A DNA stretch of 64,000 bases, from NCBI GenBank assembly GCA_964574635.1, contig CAZNOG010000006.1, forward strand, positions 108,940 to 172,939, given 5' to 3'. The translations under genes and the position numbers were made by a program. Shown here piece after piece: positions 7,965 through 16,628 of the stretch. Positions within the stretch are counted from its first letter, which is position 1. The number at the start of each line of letters is the position of its first letter. Source of the stretch: CAZNOG01 sp964574635 (GTDB taxonomy: Bacteria; Bacteroidota; Bacteroidia; Flavobacteriales_D; Cryomorphaceae). The notes below the pieces were generated by a model. It saw nothing but the letters and a program-made list of their open reading frames with translations. It made no database searches and had not been told where the DNA came from.

Positions 7965-9464
7965 TCAATAAAACATGCTCGATTGAGGCACGCCCGGCAG
8001 TTGTCCCATGCGGTACCTCAGGAAACCGAAAGTTCCGGAAAGGTGGGGTTGCTCTTCGCGGAAGGCGTAGAGGATGTCGCGCGTCGCCACGCCCATTTCC
8101 CAACCTCCCTCGCCCAAGACGAAGTTGAGCCCGAAAGGAACGCGCAAGCCGTAATCGGCGCCGGTCGCGGCACCGGCTGAAATGCGTACGGCGCTCGTGG
8201 GGACGAAGTCCATTCCCGCGGCGAAAAACATCTGTTCGGGATTGCCGGGTTTGTCGTTGAGCGGCACGGCCAAATCCAAGCCCAACCTCAGCCATTCGAG
8301 TGGGAAATACCCCATCCCGAACCGCATTCTCGTCGGCAGGGAAACGTTGCGCTCTTCTTCGCCGTCCCATTCGAACAGCCCGTCTTTTCCGACGAAGGCG
8401 TCCATGTCTTCCAATATATTGTAGGTGTTCAATCCCAAGGTTTCCACGTCGATCACGGCCGTATCGCGGGCCGTGTACACGTTTCCGTCAAAGGTCAAAA
8501 AACCGATGTCGACGATGGAGAGTCCGAACCGGAACAATTCCGACAATTCGAGATTCAACCCCAGATCAAATCCGAAGCCCGACCCCACGGATTTCAGGGA
8601 TGCACCGGAAATGGCCGAGGGATTTCCCATGGCCGCCGCACCATAATCGATGTCCATGGCCGGAGTGGAAGCGGTGTAAGCGCTGGCGATTCCGTCGTCG
8701 TCGATATTCAAGTCCAGGATGTACAGTCCCTGCACGTATTTGAGGCCCGCGCCGACGGAAAATTTCAAATTTTTGGATTCGTGGGCGGTGTATCCGTACC
8801 CGAAGCTGTACTCGACGGTGGAAAGCGCCCGGGCCTTGCTGCCTCTGTACAATTCCGATGCGGGGAGGGGATTGGTGGAGAATCCCCGGATGACGTTGTC
8901 GATTCGATCGGATCCCGGACCTTGATTGGGAATGGTGTCCACACCGCCTGCGTTGTTTCTCACCAACCATTGGTCGAAGTAGGGATCGAGAAATCCGGTA
9001 AAGAGTTGCCTCGCCGCAGGACCATTGAGATTGGCGTAAAAGTGATTCGAAAAGTTGATCGAAAACGCAAAATTGCCCACCGTTCGGGATTGCACCGCCG
9101 CCCCAAACAAGAGCAGGTCTCCGCTCAAGGTGTGGTCTGCACGCGTATACGCTTCTCCCGCCGCCAATTTCTCGGCGGGGGTGAGAGTTTCTTCCCGGTC
9201 GAAAATGATGGAGCTGAGATTTTCCCTCGTGAGCGCCTCGCTGTAGGCGGATACCCCGACTTGCAAAAAGCCCATGGTGAAGCGTCGGTTGTATTCATTC
9301 CCCCACGCGAGGTTAGCGGGATTGACTCCCAAGGCTTGATAGTCGGTAGCGAAGGCGTTGACCGCCCCCCTGCCGGTTTCGGAAAAAGCCGCTTTCTCCA
9401 TTTGTGCCTGTGCGTGAAACCCGATGACAAACAGAAAAACCGCTCCCGTGACGAATGTTTTCAT
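7965..9464 (-). CDS. DUF5723 family outer-membrane beta-barrel protein
   Basis: A 499-residue protein starting MKTFVTGAVFLFVIGFHAQAQ (signal peptide). Downstream are the NPANLAWGNEYNRRF motif and repeated amphipathic strands (FAFSINFSNHFY, FGYGYTAHESKNLKFSVGAGLKY and others), which match the DUF5723 family of Bacteroidota outer-membrane barrels. It ends SSMFY rather than the canonical terminal Phe. A -7 box TATCTTGG lies at 9485-9492 on the minus strand, 20 nt upstream of the start. Function unknown; a monocistronic gene. Confidence 0.75.
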   Translation of the reverse strand: MKTFVTGAVFLFVIGFHAQAQMEKAAFSETGRGAVNAFATDYQALGVNPANLAWGNEYNRRFTMGFLQVGVSAYSEALTRENLSSIIFDREETLTPAEKLAAGEAYTRADHTLSGDLLLFGAAVQSRTVGNFAFSINFSNHFYANLNGPAARQLFTGFLDPYFDQWLVRNNAGGVDTIPNQGPGSDRIDNVIRGFSTNPLPASELYRGSKARALSTVEYSFGYGYTAHESKNLKFSVGAGLKYVQGLYILDLNIDDDGIASAYTASTPAMDIDYGAAAMGNPSAISGASLKSVGSGFGFDLGLNLELSELFRFGLSIVDIGFLTFDGNVYTARDTAVIDVETLGLNTYNILEDMDAFVGKDGLFEWDGEEERNVSLPTRMRFGMGYFPLEWLRLGLDLAVPLNDKPGNPEQMFFAAGMDFVPTSAVRISAGAATGADYGLRVPFGLNFVLGEGGWEMGVATRDILYAFREEQPHLSGTFGFLRYRMGQLPGVPQSSMFY

Positions 9465-9581
9465 GTGGTCGGCCATTGAAAAGACCAAGATACGCATTGT
9501 GGAACGCATCCAAAAAACCTCCCCACCTAACCGGACCATTTGAGGAAGCGCATAAATTAGGTCCTGCTCTTCAACACGACT

Positions 9582-11114
9582 CTACATCCAAGAACCGCGG
9601 TGCCTTTCCGACAAATACAAGAGAAAATTCTTGATTTCCAGCGCCTGTGCCTCGGTGAGATACCGCACCGTGCTTGCTCCGCCCGAAGTGTGTATCCGCA
9701 AATGGCACAAACCCCGGCGAACCAGAAAAAAACTTTGGTGCAAACTAACCGCTTGCACTTTGTACGCCGGAATAGCGACCCGAACGGGAAAAATCCACCC
9801 GCGGAAAATGAGGATGAAGTGTTCGTTTAGCCGGAGGTTGACCGATTTTCCGTACCGCAAGCCGATGGCACCCACCACGGCGACCACCACGTAAATCAGC
9901 AAGGCGTACCACTCCACGGCAAAAAACAAACCCACCGCGATGGGCGTGCACACCAAGGTGGCGATAATGGTGTAGAGCCGAGCGTATCCCCAGGCATTGG
10001 CGTCGACGCGTGTGTCCGGAACGTGAAAATTGGCGAAGGAGCTTTCGGCCAGCAGGAGGCTCTGCGCTTTTTTCAGGGCAGGGATCTCGATCAATTGCCT
10101 TCCCTGGCTGCTGTCCACCGCGCCGGATGGCCTCAATTTGGCCGATTCAAACCCCACCAGTTTTCGCAGGGGATTGGTGTGCCATTCGATAAACTGTATC
10201 TTTTTGATGGGTATGCGATTTTCATTGCGTTTCACCAGGCCGCCCGAAATGCGCACGGCGTCAACTTGCAGCACGGCCCTGAAATTTGCGAACCGAAGCA
10301 CCGTCCGAACCAAGCTGATGATCACCGACAACGCGATGAATACGATCACGGCGCTCAAGATCATGGTCAAACCGGCGTTGACCACTTCTTCGGTATACGT
10401 TTCCACGTAATCGGTCAAGTACGACTCGAGGAACTCGATGTACTGGTTGATGTACCCGAAGGCCACCGCCAAGGCCAAGAGTCCTGTTTTCAAGTGATTT
10501 TCGGTCAGGCCCACTACGAACAGGTCTCCTACGCCCAGTTTGACCAAGACTTTGTCTTCCGCCCTTTTATCGGCTCGTGCCGCCGGTGTGGGCTGCGCTT
10601 CCGCACCGAGGTTTTGTTCTCCGCGACGGTGAGCGAGAATTTCCTCTTTTTTCAGGTAGAGCAATTCCTGCAATTGCACCGCCAGCTTTCTTTCCAACGC
10701 CGGTATTCTCAGTTCGCTCCCTTTGGAACCGGCAGTATCCACTTGAAGACCCACAAGCCCCAAAATGCGCTGAAGGAGATTTTGAGTGATTTGGATGGTT
10801 TGAATGCGGTGAGCGGGAATGACCATGCGGTCTTTGAAAAGCACGCCTCGGTGGACGATCAATTCTTCGTCGCTGACTTGAAAGGTGAAGTTCTTGTACT
10901 GGAGATAAGCTAAATACATGGTGACGAACAACACGGGGATGAAGGAAACGCCGAGCCAAATCCATACTTTGGGGTTCGCAGCACCGACTATAAGTATGGA
11001 GACCAAGGCCGTGATCATGTTGCGGAAGTTCCTGATCATATACACCACTACGCCCAGCGGACTCTGCCGCGTGGGTTGGGTGATATCGCCTTCCTCGAAC
11101 TCTTCCTCACTCAT
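9582..11114 (-). CDS. PH-domain membrane protein, YdbT-like (bPH_2)
   Basis: A 510-residue protein with three copies of a bPH_2 (DUF304) module, each preceded by a pair of membrane helices: modules near residues 75-155 (QVSDEELIVHRGVLF), about 285-350 (VLQVDAVRISGGLVKR) and about 425-500 (RLNEHFILIFRGWIF). This matches YdbT. Its start overlaps the stop of the next gene upstream by 8 nt, so the two are translationally coupled. YdbS/YdbT pairs are inner-membrane proteins of unknown function. Confidence 0.85.
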   Translation of the reverse strand: MSEEEFEEGDITQPTRQSPLGVVVYMIRNFRNMITALVSILIVGAANPKVWIWLGVSFIPVLFVTMYLAYLQYKNFTFQVSDEELIVHRGVLFKDRMVIPAHRIQTIQITQNLLQRILGLVGLQVDTAGSKGSELRIPALERKLAVQLQELLYLKKEEILAHRRGEQNLGAEAQPTPAARADKRAEDKVLVKLGVGDLFVVGLTENHLKTGLLALAVAFGYINQYIEFLESYLTDYVETYTEEVVNAGLTMILSAVIVFIALSVIISLVRTVLRFANFRAVLQVDAVRISGGLVKRNENRIPIKKIQFIEWHTNPLRKLVGFESAKLRPSGAVDSSQGRQLIEIPALKKAQSLLLAESSFANFHVPDTRVDANAWGYARLYTIIATLVCTPIAVGLFFAVEWYALLIYVVVAVVGAIGLRYGKSVNLRLNEHFILIFRGWIFPVRVAIPAYKVQAVSLHQSFFLVRRGLCHLRIHTSGGASTVRYLTEAQALEIKNFLLYLSERHRGSWM

Positions 11115-11730
11115 CGACGGCTGCTTTATTGGCGATGAATTCCCTCAATTCCCCCGCTTTTTCCTCGTCCAATCCGGGAATGGCCAAGTCGGAAGTGGAA
11201 CTCCCGGCGGTATAAATCCTCAGAGTGGCCAATTTGAAACGGCGCTCCAGAGGGCCCTGAGAAACTTCGGTGTGTTGAATGCGATTGAAGGGCACGGTGG
11301 TCGTAGACCGAAAAATCCAGCCTTTGCGGTAGATGATGTCACGAGTGCGCAGTGCATACGCCCGGCGACGATAGGCGATCGGTATGGCGATGAAACTGAA
11401 GGCGATGGGCAAGACCAACCCCGCTCCCACCGAATACCATCCTTTGTCTTCGGTGAAGATGATCGTCGCCACGAAACCCGCCACCGGCCCGAGCCAAATC
11501 AAGAGGGTGACCAAAACTCGGTAGGATTTGAATCGCAGGGGATGGAGGTTGTAATCCACCGCTTCCACTCGGGGCAAATCGGACGGAGGAACTTCGTGGT
11601 TGGCCCAGGCGATGGCACCTGCGCTTTCACGTCTCACGTCATTGTTCCGCTCGGGAGGGGCGATGTCCCTTTCCTTGTCTTCTCCGTTAGGCTCTTTCCG
11701 CCCCTCGTCGTCCTCCAATTGATTTTCCAT
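11107..11730 (-). CDS. PH-domain membrane protein, YdbS-like (bPH_2)
   Basis: A 207-residue protein with an acidic, probably cytosolic N-terminal tail of about 60 residues, two membrane helices (VLVTLLIWLGPVAGFVATII; VGAGLVLPIAFSFIAIPIAY) and one bPH_2 module (YALRTRDIIYRKGWIFRSTT). This is the YdbS partner of the downstream YdbT-like gene, which it overlaps. The start at MENQLEDDEG was preferred because longer versions would run into the divergent gene at 11834 and its promoter. Confidence 0.85.
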   Translation of the reverse strand: MENQLEDDEGRKEPNGEDKERDIAPPERNNDVRRESAGAIAWANHEVPPSDLPRVEAVDYNLHPLRFKSYRVLVTLLIWLGPVAGFVATIIFTEDKGWYSVGAGLVLPIAFSFIAIPIAYRRRAYALRTRDIIYRKGWIFRSTTTVPFNRIQHTEVSQGPLERRFKLATLRIYTAGSSTSDLAIPGLDEEKAGELREFIANKAAVDE

Positions 11731-11802
11731 AGGCTGCGTTTCAATCCGCGAAGGGGAACCGCAAGTCCGTTCCCCCTTCGTCAAAGGCACTAAAATTAAA
11801 CT

Positions 11803-11810
11803 TAATTTTG
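11803..11810 (+). promoter_or_regulatory. -7 box of the small membrane gene at 11834
   Basis: TAATTTTG fits the Bacteroidota -7 consensus TAnnTTTG. The start codon is 23 nt downstream. Confidence 0.55.
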
Positions 11811-11833
11811 CAATCCATTCCGCCTTCAAAATC

Positions 11834-12022
11834 ATGGAGAACATCACACGGGGACACTTCCTTTTCGCCGCAATCGCCCTGATTGCATTTGCGGTGGTCA
11901 TGGTCGTGGCTTACCGCAAGGACCTCAAAAAAATCGGTGTGCACTACAAGAAGGCGTGGATGATCGTGCTCGGCATCGCGGTGATTTACTTTTTGATCGT
12001 GATGCTGAACCGGGTGCTGTGA
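11834..12022 (+). CDS. Small two-helix membrane protein, hypothetical
   Basis: A 62-residue protein with two hydrophobic helices (FLFAAIALIAFAVVMVVAY; AWMIVLGIAVIYFLIVML) joined by a basic loop with YRKDLKKIG. The pattern is typical of conserved hypothetical inner-membrane proteins in Flavobacteriales, but I cannot name the family. It has its own -7 box and is divergent from the PH-domain pair. The aldehyde dehydrogenase follows 115 nt later. Confidence 0.7.
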   Translation: MENITRGHFLFAAIALIAFAVVMVVAYRKDLKKIGVHYKKAWMIVLGIAVIYFLIVMLNRVL

Positions 12023-12137
12023 GCGTTGTTGCAATTGGAGGCAAACGGGCCGATTGACCGCCGTATCGCGCGATGGCCCGCGTAGACGAATTTCGCCGAG
12101 GCGCTTGCCGACAGACTCTCACTAAAATCGAATTGAA

Positions 12138-13499
12138 ATGCACGACCCCCTTAAAAGCATCAATCCTTACACCGGAGAAACACTTTCGACATACCCCCAG
12201 CTGAGCGACGAAATCGTAAACCACCGATTGGAACGCAGCGACAAGCGCTTTCGAAAGTGGAGCACAACCCGAATGGAAGACCGTGTGGCGCTGATCGGCA
12301 AATTGGGCGAGGCCATTAAAGAGGCTAAAAGAAACTTGGCTGAACTGGCGACGCTTGAGATGGGCAAACCTCTGTCGCAGGCCATCGCCGAGGTGGAAAA
12401 GTGCGCTTGGCTTTGCTCTCATTACGCCGAGAACGCCGGGAACTATCTCGAGGACCAAAAAATAGATACCGACGCCGACGAATCGTGGGTAGCCTACGAG
12501 CCCCTGGGAGTGATTCTCGGGGTGATGCCCTGGAATTTTCCCTATTGGCAGGTCATGCGTTTCGCCGTTCCCACCCTGCTGGCGGGGAATACTGTGGCCA
12601 TAAAACACGCGTCCAACACCACCGGGTGCGTGAATGCATTGGCCGACGTCTTTGAACGCGCCGGTTTTGAGGAGGGCTGCTTTGAAGTACTGATCGTCGA
12701 AGGTTCTCGGGTCAAGTCCATCATCGGAAGTGAATTCGTGAAAGCCGTGAGTCTTACGGGAAGTGAAAAGGCCGGTGCATCGGTGGCCGCCGCGGCAGGA
12801 AAGCACTTGAAGAAAACGGTGTTGGAATTGGGCGGGAGCAACGCGTTCATCGTATTGGCCGACGCCGACCTCGGCGAAGCCGCCAAAATCGGTGTGAAAG
12901 CCAGAATCCAAAACAACGGGCAAAGCTGCATCGCGGCGAAGCGCTTCTTGGTGGAAGACTCCGTGTACGACGATTTCATGGAGCGCTTTCTCGAGAAATG
13001 GGAAAAACTGAAAGTGGGCAACCCCATGGAAACCGGCACCGACGTAGGCCCTTTGGCGCGCCTCGACTTGGCGGAAACCTTGGATGAACAGATGAGACGG
13101 AGTATGGACCAGAGGGCGAAGTTGCTCCGGGGCGGCAGTCGCCAAGGCCCCTTGTTCGAACCGGCCATTTTGGAAGGAGTAAAGCCCGGCATGGCGGCTT
13201 TCGACGAGGAAACCTTCGGCCCGCTGGCGGCCTTTACGCGTATAAAGGATGCGGAGGAAGCCGTCGAGCTGAACAACCGAAGTAGGTACGGATTGGGCGC
13301 GACCCTATTCACCTCCGATTTGGAAAGGGGAAAAAGGTTGGGTCGGTCGATTCGCGACGGCGCCGTGTTTTTCAATGAAATGGTGAAATCGGACCCGCGA
13401 CTGCCTTTCGGTGGAACGAAAATATCGGGCTACGGGCGGGAACTCGGACCTTTCGGCATCAAGGAATTCACCAACGTGAAGACATACTATAAGGTGTAA
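12138..13499 (+). CDS. NAD(P)-dependent succinate-semialdehyde dehydrogenase
   Basis: A 453-residue aldehyde dehydrogenase, the usual length of the short Sad/GabD-type enzymes. The active-site Glu is in LELGGSNAFIV and the catalytic Cys in NNGQSCIAAKRF. PWNFPYWQVMRF and SLTGSEKAGASVA are cofactor-binding segments, and GYGRELG is the conserved C-terminal motif. Enzymes of this group oxidise succinate semialdehyde to succinate, linking 4-aminobutyrate (and so putrescine) breakdown to the TCA cycle. The polyamine operon lies about 5 kb away, but no direct operon link exists. Cytosolic. Confidence 0.85.
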   Translation: MHDPLKSINPYTGETLSTYPQLSDEIVNHRLERSDKRFRKWSTTRMEDRVALIGKLGEAIKEAKRNLAELATLEMGKPLSQAIAEVEKCAWLCSHYAENAGNYLEDQKIDTDADESWVAYEPLGVILGVMPWNFPYWQVMRFAVPTLLAGNTVAIKHASNTTGCVNALADVFERAGFEEGCFEVLIVEGSRVKSIIGSEFVKAVSLTGSEKAGASVAAAAGKHLKKTVLELGGSNAFIVLADADLGEAAKIGVKARIQNNGQSCIAAKRFLVEDSVYDDFMERFLEKWEKLKVGNPMETGTDVGPLARLDLAETLDEQMRRSMDQRAKLLRGGSRQGPLFEPAILEGVKPGMAAFDEETFGPLAAFTRIKDAEEAVELNNRSRYGLGATLFTSDLERGKRLGRSIRDGAVFFNEMVKSDPRLPFGGTKISGYGRELGPFGIKEFTNVKTYYKV

Positions 13500-13551
13500 A
13501 GCCCGTGGTGAGGTCGATGAAATCTTGTCGGGGAATTGCCCCATGAAGTCA

Positions 13552-13566
13552 CACCCACAAAAACCC
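13552..13566 (+). repeat. Dispersed 15-mer motif, copy 2 (exact)
   Basis: Exact CACCCACAAAAACCC followed by AAAACC, between two convergent gene ends (stops at 13499 and 13598). Confidence 0.7.
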
Positions 13567-13597
13567 AAAACCTCCTGCACGCACCCCCGGGCGATCG

Positions 13598-14500
13598 TCA
13601 AAAGGCGAATACGATGCCCGTACCGATTTCGAACCGGCTGAGGTCCATACCGAACTGGCTGTTGTACGTCCAGTTGAGGAAGGTGCTGATTTCTTCGGGC
13701 ATATCGGGCGAAGTGCTGACTTTCAGGTCGTATACGCTGAAACCTTTGATACCCGCCTTGATGGGCAGGTAAAATCCTCCGCCCAGTGAAATTTCCAGCG
13801 ACGCCCCGACGTGTGCTCCGATCGCACTGCCTTCGAGTCGGTACGGGAAAATCATGGTGGACTCGGAATCGAAGCGCAGCAAGCCCAAGCCGACGATGAT
13901 GCTCAGCCGGTCGGCCCAGCCAAACTGCAGTGGGCGGTAATGCAGGGTGGCGGCGATGTATTCGATGCTGCGATCGTCGCTCATCGGGCCGGTGAGGCTC
14001 CGGTTGGGGTCCAGGACGATGCGCACTTCGGTTTCGTTGGAAAAATCGATGCGGCTGTACGCCACGCCCAGTCCGAGATTTTCGTCGATATTGTAGAGCG
14101 CGTATCCGTGGAAATATACTCCGTTTTTCATCCCCTCGAAGTACTCCGAAAAATCGTCATCGAAGAGCACTTGCACGTTCGTCAGCCCCGTGAATCCGGC
14201 GTCCACTCCTATTTCAAAACGCCGCAGCTTCTCGGTTTCTTTCCAGGGTTTCAGGTCTTTTTCGGCGTACGCGTTGTAGATGATTCGGCGGATTTCTTTT
14301 TTTGAAATGACCATTCTCTCGCCCTTGGGAGTTTGGGGGGTGCGGTAGTACACGAAGCGGTCGTTGGATTCGTCGACTTTTCCGCGGAGGGTGTCGCCGT
14401 AGATGCGGATGATGAAGTCCTGCCCGCGGAGTTCACCGCTCACGGCCAGCACCAATAGCAACAATATGATCCGGCCGGGCTTGTGCATTTGCCATTCCAT
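13598..14500 (-). CDS. Hypothetical exported beta-barrel protein
   Basis: A 300-residue protein with a hydrophobic leader (RIILLLLVLAVSGELRGQ). A short beta-rich domain follows with YGDTLRGKVDES and a MVISKKEIRRIIYN segment, the kind of N-terminal element seen in Bacteroidota proteins that read a transcript- or surface-related 'D-T-x-x-G-x-V' motif. About 200 residues of alternating amphipathic strands end in IGTGIVFAF, suggesting an outer-membrane barrel. A -7-like TATATTTA lies at 14506-14513, 5 nt before the ATG at 14500; an internal ATG at 14488 is also possible. Function unknown. Confidence 0.65.
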   Translation of the reverse strand: MEWQMHKPGRIILLLLVLAVSGELRGQDFIIRIYGDTLRGKVDESNDRFVYYRTPQTPKGERMVISKKEIRRIIYNAYAEKDLKPWKETEKLRRFEIGVDAGFTGLTNVQVLFDDDFSEYFEGMKNGVYFHGYALYNIDENLGLGVAYSRIDFSNETEVRIVLDPNRSLTGPMSDDRSIEYIAATLHYRPLQFGWADRLSIIVGLGLLRFDSESTMIFPYRLEGSAIGAHVGASLEISLGGGFYLPIKAGIKGFSVYDLKVSTSPDMPEEISTFLNWTYNSQFGMDLSRFEIGTGIVFAF

Positions 14501-14608
14501 TGCAGTAAATATATGCAGGAATGCACGGAAGACGTTGCCGTTTTCGCGAAAATGCGTTGATCGGGCGGGAAATCACGGGCTGATGCGGCGGTCGGCGGTC
14601 GGTAAACC

Positions 14609-15052
14609 TCACTCGTCGTCTTGGCGACTGAGGTACCCTTTGAAGAATTGCATCATCACGAAGGTCAGGATCATTCCCGACACGACTCCTTCGATGAGCA
14701 GCCCCATGACGGCGAGTCCGGGGGTAATGGTCGTGCCCCAAATGGTGGCGTCTTGGAGTTCGTCCATAAACCCTTTGTCGATCACGTTGACATAGAGGGC
14801 GAGAAACAGGATGAAGACTCCCACGGCCGTGAGGGTATACCGAATGCCCAAGCCGAGGCTGCCGAGATACCCGATGCGGCTGTGGTCGCGTCGGATGTGA
14901 TTGTTCAAGAGCATGTACAAACCTGCCCCCACGATGACGATGTTGAATGCGCGCAGCCAATACTCGTCGTGCAGCCCCAACATTCTCATAAGCAGAAAAT
15001 AAACGGCCAGCCCCGCAGCCGCAAAAAGTCCATATACGATACCCTTGTCCAT
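14609..15052 (-). CDS. DUF4199-like four-helix membrane protein
   Basis: A 147-residue protein with four membrane helices (VYGLFAAAGLAVYFLLMRML; YWLRAFNIVIVGAGLYMLLN; YTLTAVGVFILFLALYVNVI; GLAVMGLLIEGVVSGMILTF) and a short cytosolic tail. Length and topology resemble DUF4199 proteins of Bacteroidota, function unknown. The start MDKGIVYG was chosen because the residues before it are non-hydrophobic and overlap the next intergenic region. A -7-like TACATTTT is at 15074-15081 on the minus strand. Confidence 0.65.
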   Translation of the reverse strand: MDKGIVYGLFAAAGLAVYFLLMRMLGLHDEYWLRAFNIVIVGAGLYMLLNNHIRRDHSRIGYLGSLGLGIRYTLTAVGVFILFLALYVNVIDKGFMDELQDATIWGTTITPGLAVMGLLIEGVVSGMILTFVMMQFFKGYLSRQDDE

Positions 15053-15162
15053 GGATGGCGAGTTTTTGGTGTGAAAATGTAACAACGCAAAAGGAAAATT
15101 GTTACAGTCGGTCTCGCGGAAAACCCGCGGCGTAACGGCAGTACCGCGGGGGAAAGGGCAAG

Positions 15163-15191
15163 AAAAAAGCCCGGGGATTCCGGGCTTTTGC
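15163..15191 (-). terminator. rplI: Terminator of the rpsF-rpsR-rplI operon
   Basis: AAGCCCGG/CCGGGCTT stem followed by six T on the minus strand, about 60 nt after the rplI stop. A second GC-rich hairpin, CCCGCGG/CCGCGGG plus four T, follows at about 15121-15150 and may act as a backup. Confidence 0.85.
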
Positions 15192-15202
15192 AATGGGTAT
15201 GA

Positions 15203-15217
15203 TGGTTTTTGTGGGTG
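15203..15217 (-). repeat. Dispersed 15-mer motif, copy 3 (minus strand)
   Basis: On the minus strand reads CACCCACAAAAACCA, one mismatch. It lies between the rplI stop and the operon terminator. Confidence 0.6.
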
Positions 15218-15251
15218 TGGCCTCGAGTTTTCAAGACCAACATGGGAGGCG

Positions 15252-15698
15252 TTATTCTCCCACCACTTCAAAATCGATGGTCTCGACCACGGATTTGTGG
15301 AGTCTCACCTCGGCTTGGTACACGCCGATTTGCTTGATAGCGTCGCCTTTGATGGTGATGTGTTTGCGGTCCACTTTCACACCGATGGCTTCGAGGGCGT
15401 CGGCTACCTGGATGGTATTGACGGAACCGAAAATTTTGCCCTTCTCTCCCACCTTGGCTCCGATCTTGATCTTTTCCTTGGTGAGTTTTTTGGCCATTTC
15501 GAGAGCCTCCTCGCGGATTTTCTCCTCTTTGTGGGTGCGTTGGCGGATGTTCTCCTCCAAAATCTTCCGCTCGGTAGGCGTCGCCAAGATGGCCATGCCT
15601 CTCGGGATGAGGTAATTTCGGGCGTACCCCGGTTTTACTTCAACCAAGTCGTCTTTGTAGCCCAGCTTCTCTATATCTTGTTTCAGTATGACTTGCAT
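15252..15698 (-). CDS. rplI: 50S ribosomal protein bL9
   Basis: A 148-residue protein opening MQVILKQDIEKLGYKDDLVE and continuing VKPGYARNYLIPRGMA, the diagnostic N-terminal RNA-binding motif of bL9. The long connecting helix (about residues 45-75) and a C-terminal domain are intact. The length is that of the family. It is the last gene of the rpsF-rpsR-rplI operon, 6 nt after rpsR, and precedes a terminator. It binds 23S rRNA in the L1 stalk region. Confidence 0.97.
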   Translation of the reverse strand: MQVILKQDIEKLGYKDDLVEVKPGYARNYLIPRGMAILATPTERKILEENIRQRTHKEEKIREEALEMAKKLTKEKIKIGAKVGEKGKIFGSVNTIQVADALEAIGVKVDRKHITIKGDAIKQIGVYQAEVRLHKSVVETIDFEVVGE

Positions 15699-15704
15699 CT
15701 CGGT

Positions 15705-15971
15705 TTATTTTAAGAGGTCCGTAACGTAAGGAAGAAGAGCCAAGTGGCGAGCGCGCTTCACGGCTTGCGCCACTTTTCGCTGGTATTTCATCGAGGTTCC
15801 GGTCACGCGACGCGGCAAGATTTTCCCTTGTTCGTTGACGAGTTTCAGCAAGAAGTTGGGGTCTTTGTAGTCGATGAATTTGATCCGATTTTTTCTGAAT
15901 CGACAGTACTTTTCCTTTTGGGTGTCGATTTTGATCGGGGTGAGGTATCTGATTTCTGATTTGTCTGACAT
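15705..15971 (-). CDS. rpsR: 30S ribosomal protein bS18
   Basis: An 88-residue protein with YCRFRKNRIKFIDYKDPNFL and the basic C-terminal helix TSMKYQRKVAQAVKRARHLA, both signatures of bS18. One Cys is kept of the zinc-type pattern. It lies in the conserved order rpsF-rpsR-rplI, 68 nt after rpsF, and assembles with bS6 on the 30S platform. Confidence 0.97.
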   Translation of the reverse strand: MSDKSEIRYLTPIKIDTQKEKYCRFRKNRIKFIDYKDPNFLLKLVNEQGKILPRRVTGTSMKYQRKVAQAVKRARHLALLPYVTDLLK

Positions 15972-16039
15972 TGCTCTGTTTCGTTGGAAAGTGAATCTTC
16001 AGTCGTGGGGGCGAAGCCGGGCTTCACCTCCGTTCAACT

Positions 16040-16399
16040 TCACGATTGCACGGTTTCGGATTTCTGATTCTTTCTTTTCTCCTTTCGCTTTTCGGCGTAT
16101 TCGATGGCGTGCTTGTCCATTTTCACGGTCAAGAAACGCAACATACGCTCATCGCGACGGAACGCGAGTTCCAATTCGCCGATGAGGCTGCCGGGTGCTT
16201 CGAAATCGAGCAGGTGGTAAAATCCGGTGGATTTCTTCTGGATGGGGTAGGCGAGTTTCCTCAAACCCCAATGCTCTTCGTGGAGGATCTTCCCTCCTCC
16301 TTCGCCGAGCAAACTTCTGTACTTCGCAACCGCTTCCTTTGCCTGATCCTCAGACAAAACGGGAGTTAAAATGAAAACGGTCTCATAACGATTCATCAT
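16040..16399 (-). CDS. rpsF: 30S ribosomal protein bS6
   Basis: A 119-residue protein starting MMNRYETVFILTPVLSEDQA, with the bS6 ferredoxin-like core (LLDFEAPGSLIGELELAFRR) and a basic, charged C-terminal tail (AEKRKEKRKNQK). It is the first gene of the operon and is preceded by a near-perfect Bacteroidota promoter. It forms a heterodimer with bS18 in the ribosome. Confidence 0.97.
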   Translation of the reverse strand: MMNRYETVFILTPVLSEDQAKEAVAKYRSLLGEGGGKILHEEHWGLRKLAYPIQKKSTGFYHLLDFEAPGSLIGELELAFRRDERMLRFLTVKMDKHAIEYAEKRKEKRKNQKSETVQS

Positions 16400-16442
16400 A
16401 AGTTCTTCGTTGAAATAAAAATGGTTTTTGAAAAATGGAGTG

Positions 16443-16473
16443 CAAATGTAGTCAAACCCCTATAAATTACAAA
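16443..16473 (-). promoter_or_regulatory. rpsF: Consensus promoter of the rpsF operon
   Basis: On the minus strand, -33 TTTG (16473-16470), then exactly 19 nt, then -7 TACATTTG (16450-16443). This is a full match to the Bacteroidota sigma-ABfr consensus TTTG-N19-TAnnTTTG. The ATG is about 43 nt downstream. Confidence 0.85.
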
Positions 16474-16596
16474 GCTTCCACGAATTTTAAACCGACTCTT
16501 TCCGCTTCGCGGCGGCACTTTGCGCGCGTCGCGCGCGATTGGGGCGGATGTGGATAATCGCCCCGCCCGGGGGTCGGTCACTTGGCCCCCATGCAT

Positions 16597-16604
16597 TATC
16601 TTTG
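16597..16604 (+). promoter_or_regulatory. dnaX: -7 box of dnaX
   Basis: TATCTTTG fits TAnnTTTG exactly. The dnaX ATG is 25 nt downstream; no clear -33 TTTG is visible. Confidence 0.6.
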
Positions 16605-16628
16605 CAGTGCATACATTCCAATTGCCAC